NCBI RefSeq assembly: GCF_023954305.1
Contig: NZ_JAMLIG010000001.1
Coordinates: forward strand, 2,418,001 to 2,482,000
Length of the DNA stretch: 64,000 nt
DNA from: Mesorhizobium sp.
GTDB taxonomy: Bacteria; Pseudomonadota; Alphaproteobacteria; Rhizobiales; Rhizobiaceae
Reading direction: 5' to 3'
The notes under the pieces were generated by a model. That model made no database searches. It was not told the DNA's origin and saw only the letters and a program-made list of their open reading frames with translations. The translations under genes were made by a program, and so were the position numbers. Below, in pieces: positions 63,097-64,000 of this stretch; the stretch's first letter is position 1; each line of letters opens with the position of its first letter.

Positions 63097-64000
63097 TCAG
63101 GCCGCCTTGGCGTATGCCTCGGTCGGGACTTCCGCGATCGTCTTCAGCACGACCGAGGCGATCTGGTAGGGGTCGCCCTGCGAGTTCGGGCGGCGATCCT
63201 CGAGATAGCCCTTGTAGTCGTTCTTGACGAAGGAATGCGGCACGCGGATCGAGGCGCCGCGGTCGGCCACGCCGTAGGAGAACTTGTTCCACGGAGCGGT
63301 CTCGTGCTTGCCGGTCAGGCGCTTGTCGTTGTCCGGACCGTAAACGGAGATGTGGTCCATCAGGTTCTTGTCGAAGGCCGCCATCAGGGCCTCGAAATAG
63401 GCCTTGCCGCCGACTTCGCGCATGAACTTGGTCGAGAAATTGCAGTGCATGCCCGAGCCGTTCCAGTCGGTGTCGCCGAGCGGCTTGCAGTGGAACTCGA
63501 TGTCGATGCCGTGCTTCTCGCAGAGCCGGAGCAGCAGGTAGCGTGCCATCCAGATCTGGTCGGCCGCCTTCTTCGAACCCTTGCCGAAGATCTGGAATTC
63601 CCACTGGCCCTTCGCCACTTCGGCGTTGATGCCTTCATGGTTGATGCCGGCGGCGAGGCACAGGTCGAGATGCTCCTCGACGAGCTGGCGGGCCACGTCG
63701 CCGACATTCTTGTAGCCGACGCCGGTGTAGTAGGGACCCTGCGGTGCCGGATAGCCAGTGGTCGGGAAGCCGAGCGGGCGGCCGTCCTTGTAGAAGAAAT
63801 ATTCCTGCTCGAAGCCGAACCAGGCGTCCTCGTCGTCGAGGATCGTGGCGCGCTTGTTGGAGGCATGCGGGGTGACGCCGTCGGGCATCATGACCTCGCA
63901 CATGACCAAGGCGCCGTTGGTGCGCGCCGGGTCTGGATAGATGGCGACGGGCTTCAGCACGCAATCGGAGGAATGGCCTTCGGCCTGCATCGTCGACGAC
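63097..64000 (-). CDS. glnII: Glutamine synthetase II, 3' part (runs off the window)
   Basis: About 300 C-terminal residues of the eukaryotic-type GSII of rhizobia: the frame is open at the window edge (SSTMQAEG), so the start lies outside and the internal Met at 63990 is not the start. Motifs are EFGFEQEYFFYK, GINHEGINAEVAKGQWEFQI, TDWNGSGMHCNFSTK and GVADRGASIRVPHSF, shared by GlnII and other GSII enzymes. It assimilates ammonia by ATP-dependent ligation to glutamate. This gene is a marker of Rhizobiales. The end is AEVPTEAYAKAA. Confidence 0.95.
   Translation of the reverse strand, partial: SSTMQAEGHSSDCVLKPVAIYPDPARTNGALVMCEVMMPDGVTPHASNKRATILDDEDAWFGFEQEYFFYKDGRPLGFPTTGYPAPQGPYYTGVGYKNVGDVARQLVEEHLDLCLAAGINHEGINAEVAKGQWEFQIFGKGSKKAADQIWMARYLLLRLCEKHGIDIEFHCKPLGDTDWNGSGMHCNFSTKFMREVGGKAYFEALMAAFDKNLMDHISVYGPDNDKRLTGKHETAPWNKFSYGVADRGASIRVPHSFVKNDYKGYLEDRRPNSQGDPYQIASVVLKTIAEVPTEAYAKAA

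Overview
This is a 64 kb stretch of high-GC chromosome. It most resembles a Rhizobiales alphaproteobacterium of the Mesorhizobium/Aminobacter type (Phyllobacteriaceae). The grounds are the eukaryotic-type glutamine synthetase GlnII, a short ModE, YggT/DUF167 next to a tRNA-Ala(CGC), FixK/FNR-type boxes, and GC-rich inverted repeats placed between genes. No rRNA, CRISPR array, prophage or integrase was seen. The genus is inferred from recalled protein similarity, not from a search.

Layout. 1-8 kb: the 5' part of propionyl-CoA synthetase, a repeat-rich gap, a VapBC module, an SGNH hydrolase, a PhnA-domain protein, a DapA-like aldolase divergent from a GntR regulator, and a YefM/PIN module. 7.7-12.2 kb: methylmalonate-semialdehyde dehydrogenase with a divergent LysR gene, then an ArsR/SRPBCC/DUF1801 group. 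12.5-16.4 kb: molybdate transport modABC, a short modE and a universal stress protein. 16.4-27.7 kb: housekeeping genes, including an M3 peptidase, MarR plus an MFS efflux pump, a beta-carbonic anhydrase, DUF429/PdxY, a LemA/TPM membrane group, inorganic pyrophosphatase, DUF167/YggT and tRNA-Ala.

28-34 kb: a compact stress cluster holding an orphan GroEL, a kinase-like protein, PRPP synthetase, a phosphoribosyltransferase broken by one base, an alpha/beta hydrolase and an L,D-transpeptidase. FNR/FixK-type boxes lie at four places in it, which suggests induction by oxygen limitation. 34-38.6 kb: cobalamin-dependent methionine synthase behind a 20-bp palindrome, with a cobalamin riboswitch and two tiny ORFs upstream on the same strand.

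38.7-52 kb: one long catabolic unit with an HTH-cupin regulator, a five-gene peptide-type ABC transporter, a GAF protein, hydantoinase/oxoprolinase subunits A and B, an M24 peptidase and a second B subunit. It probably imports and hydrolyses a cyclic amide or amide. 52-54.5 kb: a copper-type P1B ATPase with a CueR-type promoter. 54.6-61.5 kb: a GntR(FCD) regulator divergent from a polyamine-type ABC transporter that continues into an Asp/Glu/hydantoin racemase and a double-GNAT protein. 61.5-64 kb: a coniferyl-aldehyde-type dehydrogenase and the 3' part of glnII, which runs off the window.

Most long ORFs opposite these genes are antisense shadows caused by high GC and were left out.
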